A stretch of DNA of 34,469 nt. It comes from Desulfitibacter sp. BRH_c19 (GTDB lineage: Bacteria; Bacillota; DSM-16504; Desulfitibacterales; Desulfitibacteraceae). The DNA lies in NCBI GenBank assembly GCA_001515945.1, contig LOER01000007.1, forward strand, positions 1 to 34,469, given 5' to 3'. Every line of letters begins with the position of its first letter. Position 1 is the first letter of the stretch. The notes beneath the pieces were generated by a model, which searched no databases, was not told the origin of the DNA, and was given only the letters and a program-made list of their open reading frames with translations. Positions 33,565 to 34,469 of this stretch are shown here, one piece after another. The translations under genes and the position numbers were made by a program.

Positions 33565-33792
33565 TTACTCCTCCACTATTGCGAATTCGGTAACCTCTCT
33601 GGAAACAATTCTTGCTCCGGATACTGCAACCAAATCACCTCTGGGGGATGTAAAAACATCCTCAGCTAGAATGGCATCCATAGCAGCCTTAACCTCAATA
33701 TCGGTTAAATCTACTTTAGGATCCACCAGGCCTATAGTTGACCTGGTTCCTGCTTCATTTAAAAACTGTAGTTCTAATCTAGTAGTAATCAC
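33565..33792 (-). CDS. DUF2922 family protein
   Basis: 75 residues, start GTG 33792 with GGGGGTG 7 nt upstream. Sequence LELQFLNEAGTRSTIGLVDP then AAMDAILAEDVF, ending in VSGARIVSREVTEF, matches DUF2922, short cytosolic proteins of Firmicutes. Function unknown. It follows DUF1659 by 60 bp; the two families are regularly paired, and both end in a similar hydrophobic strand, suggesting they may form a complex. Confidence 0.85.
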   Translation of the reverse strand: MITTRLELQFLNEAGTRSTIGLVDPKVDLTDIEVKAAMDAILAEDVFTSPRGDLVAVSGARIVSREVTEFAIVEE

Positions 33793-33852
33793 TTAAGTTC
33801 ACCCCCTTTCTTCCCTTACGGTTTCTCCCCATTTTCATCCATTAGATTGACA

Positions 33853-34077
33853 TTACTCGAAAATCAGGTCACTTTCTGTAACCTTTCTGATGGCAGTAAC
33901 AGGATACTGCTGAAGCTGTCCAAGTTGATCACCAACATTGTAAATTGCTTCGTCAGTTGCTTCTGGCTTTACCCTACTGAAGTTCCTAGAACGAACAACT
34001 GGTAATCCATCGTCATCCATACCTGTCTGTACCAACACTTTTAACCCTGAGTCTATAACTGAACTAATAACTGGCAT
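33853..34077 (-). CDS. DUF1659 family protein
   Basis: 74 residues. AGGAGGTG precedes ATG 34077. Sequence SGLKVLVQTGMDDDGLPVVR then RNFSRVKPEATDEAIYNVGD matches DUF1659, another small Firmicutes family of unknown function, nearly always with DUF2922 and YvrJ. It is the first gene of this operon, which runs on to the amidase and ComK-like protein. Confidence 0.87.
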   Translation of the reverse strand: MPVISSVIDSGLKVLVQTGMDDDGLPVVRSRNFSRVKPEATDEAIYNVGDQLGQLQQYPVTAIRKVTESDLIFE

Positions 34078-34136
34078 GTATTTTCACCTCCTCTCTTTTG
34101 AAGTTATTTACATGATAAACCCCAGAGGTGAAAAAG

Positions 34137-34163
34137 AAAAAAACCGACCTAGAAGGCGGTTTT
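34137..34163 (-). terminator. Terminator after the coiled-coil gene
   Basis: AAAACCG and CCT pair with AGG and CGGTTTT. On the minus strand the stem is followed by TTTTTTTCTTTTT. It separates the DUF1659 operon from the gene at the right edge. The 120 bp between 34165 and 34285 hold only AT-rich sequence. Confidence 0.82.
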
Positions 34164-34285
34164 GTCTACTTATACTTTAATAGAGTTTGAACTATATTCT
34201 TTTTATTGACTCAGATTTCAAGTCGGCACAAATATTCGTCCAAATAGCCGATTCAGAAACATGTGGGACAATATTATAATGCAGA

Positions 34286-34469
34286 TTATCTAATTCTTCT
34301 TAGGATAATTTCTTCATGTCTGGAAACTTCCTTTTCAATGCGATTTAACTGTTGTCTGGTTTGTTCATGGCCATCAAAAAGGACATCTATTTTTGACTTT
34401 ATGTCATGTTCAATCATCATTTCAAGATTCTGCTGTCTTGCTTCAAGACCTTTTAGTCCCATTTCAAGA
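34286..34469 (-). CDS. Coiled-coil protein, C-terminal fragment (continues beyond window)
   Basis: The last 60 or so codons of a minus-strand gene, ending HEEIILRRIR then TAA at 34286. The visible part is a highly charged coiled coil (LEARQQNLEMMIEHDIKSK then FDGHEQTRQQLNRIEKE). Similar coiled-coil proteins with repeated LE-x-x-x-xQ-x-LE units are common in Clostridia and have no known function. The N-terminus is outside the window. Confidence 0.75.
   Translation of the reverse strand, partial: LEMGLKGLEARQQNLEMMIEHDIKSKIDVLFDGHEQTRQQLNRIEKEVSRHEEIILRRIR

Overview
The window looks like low-GC Firmicutes DNA, most likely from an anaerobic member of the Clostridia. The reasons are strong Shine-Dalgarno sites throughout, frequent GTG/TTG starts, an SLH-domain S-layer protein, a DUF1659/DUF2922/YvrJ small-protein operon, an RbsABC-type sugar transporter with LacI and ROK partners, and many intrinsic terminators. 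Genus cannot be read from the sequence. Almost every gene is on the minus strand. No rRNA, tRNA, CRISPR array or intact transposase was seen.

Layout, left to right. 1-4.1 kb: a secreted giant protein cut by the left edge (lectin, Ig-like, LamG-like domains, then InlB-type repeats, with a 756-bp tandem DNA repeat). 4.2-7.0 kb: a DUF2442 gene and a MalT-like LuxR regulator. 7.1-15.2 kb: a sugar operon, read right to left as MtaA/UroD-like enzyme, permease, ATPase, binding lipoprotein, second UroD-like enzyme, LacI regulator, ROK kinase. A perfect LacI-type operator overlaps the promoter. 15.2-17.8 kb: a small plus-strand membrane protein, gene remnants and a methionine-rich secreted protein. 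17.7-29.2 kb: a four-gene cell-surface operon (IPT protein, 2128-aa multi-IPT protein, unknown secreted protein, SLH protein) behind a leader with a possible attenuator. 29.4-31.9 kb: a single-domain cyclodeaminase/cyclohydrolase homologue, a graveyard of gene fragments (J-domain, DUF4115-like) and a DUF4143 ATPase. 32.1-34.1 kb: a small-protein operon, DUF1659, DUF2922, YvrJ, amidase with SPOR-like tail, ComK-like protein. The right edge cuts a coiled-coil gene.

How genes may work together. The sugar operon should import and phosphorylate a monosaccharide. Its two UroD-family enzymes carry methyltransferase-type zinc ligands (H-x-C plus a C-terminal Cys or His), so handling of an O-methylated sugar is a testable idea. 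The surface operon would build and anchor an S-layer-associated structure. The DUF1659/DUF2922/YvrJ set is a conserved but unexplained group, here tied to peptidoglycan hydrolysis and a competence-factor-like protein.

The most unusual direct observations are: a 112-bp out-of-place remnant of the methionine-rich gene that supplies the stop codon of the ROK kinase; a nearly homogenised 756-bp coding repeat; a 132-bp imperfect palindromic element between two surface genes; IS200/IS605-like paired hairpins; and a 17-bp repeat lying just upstream of two unrelated start codons.
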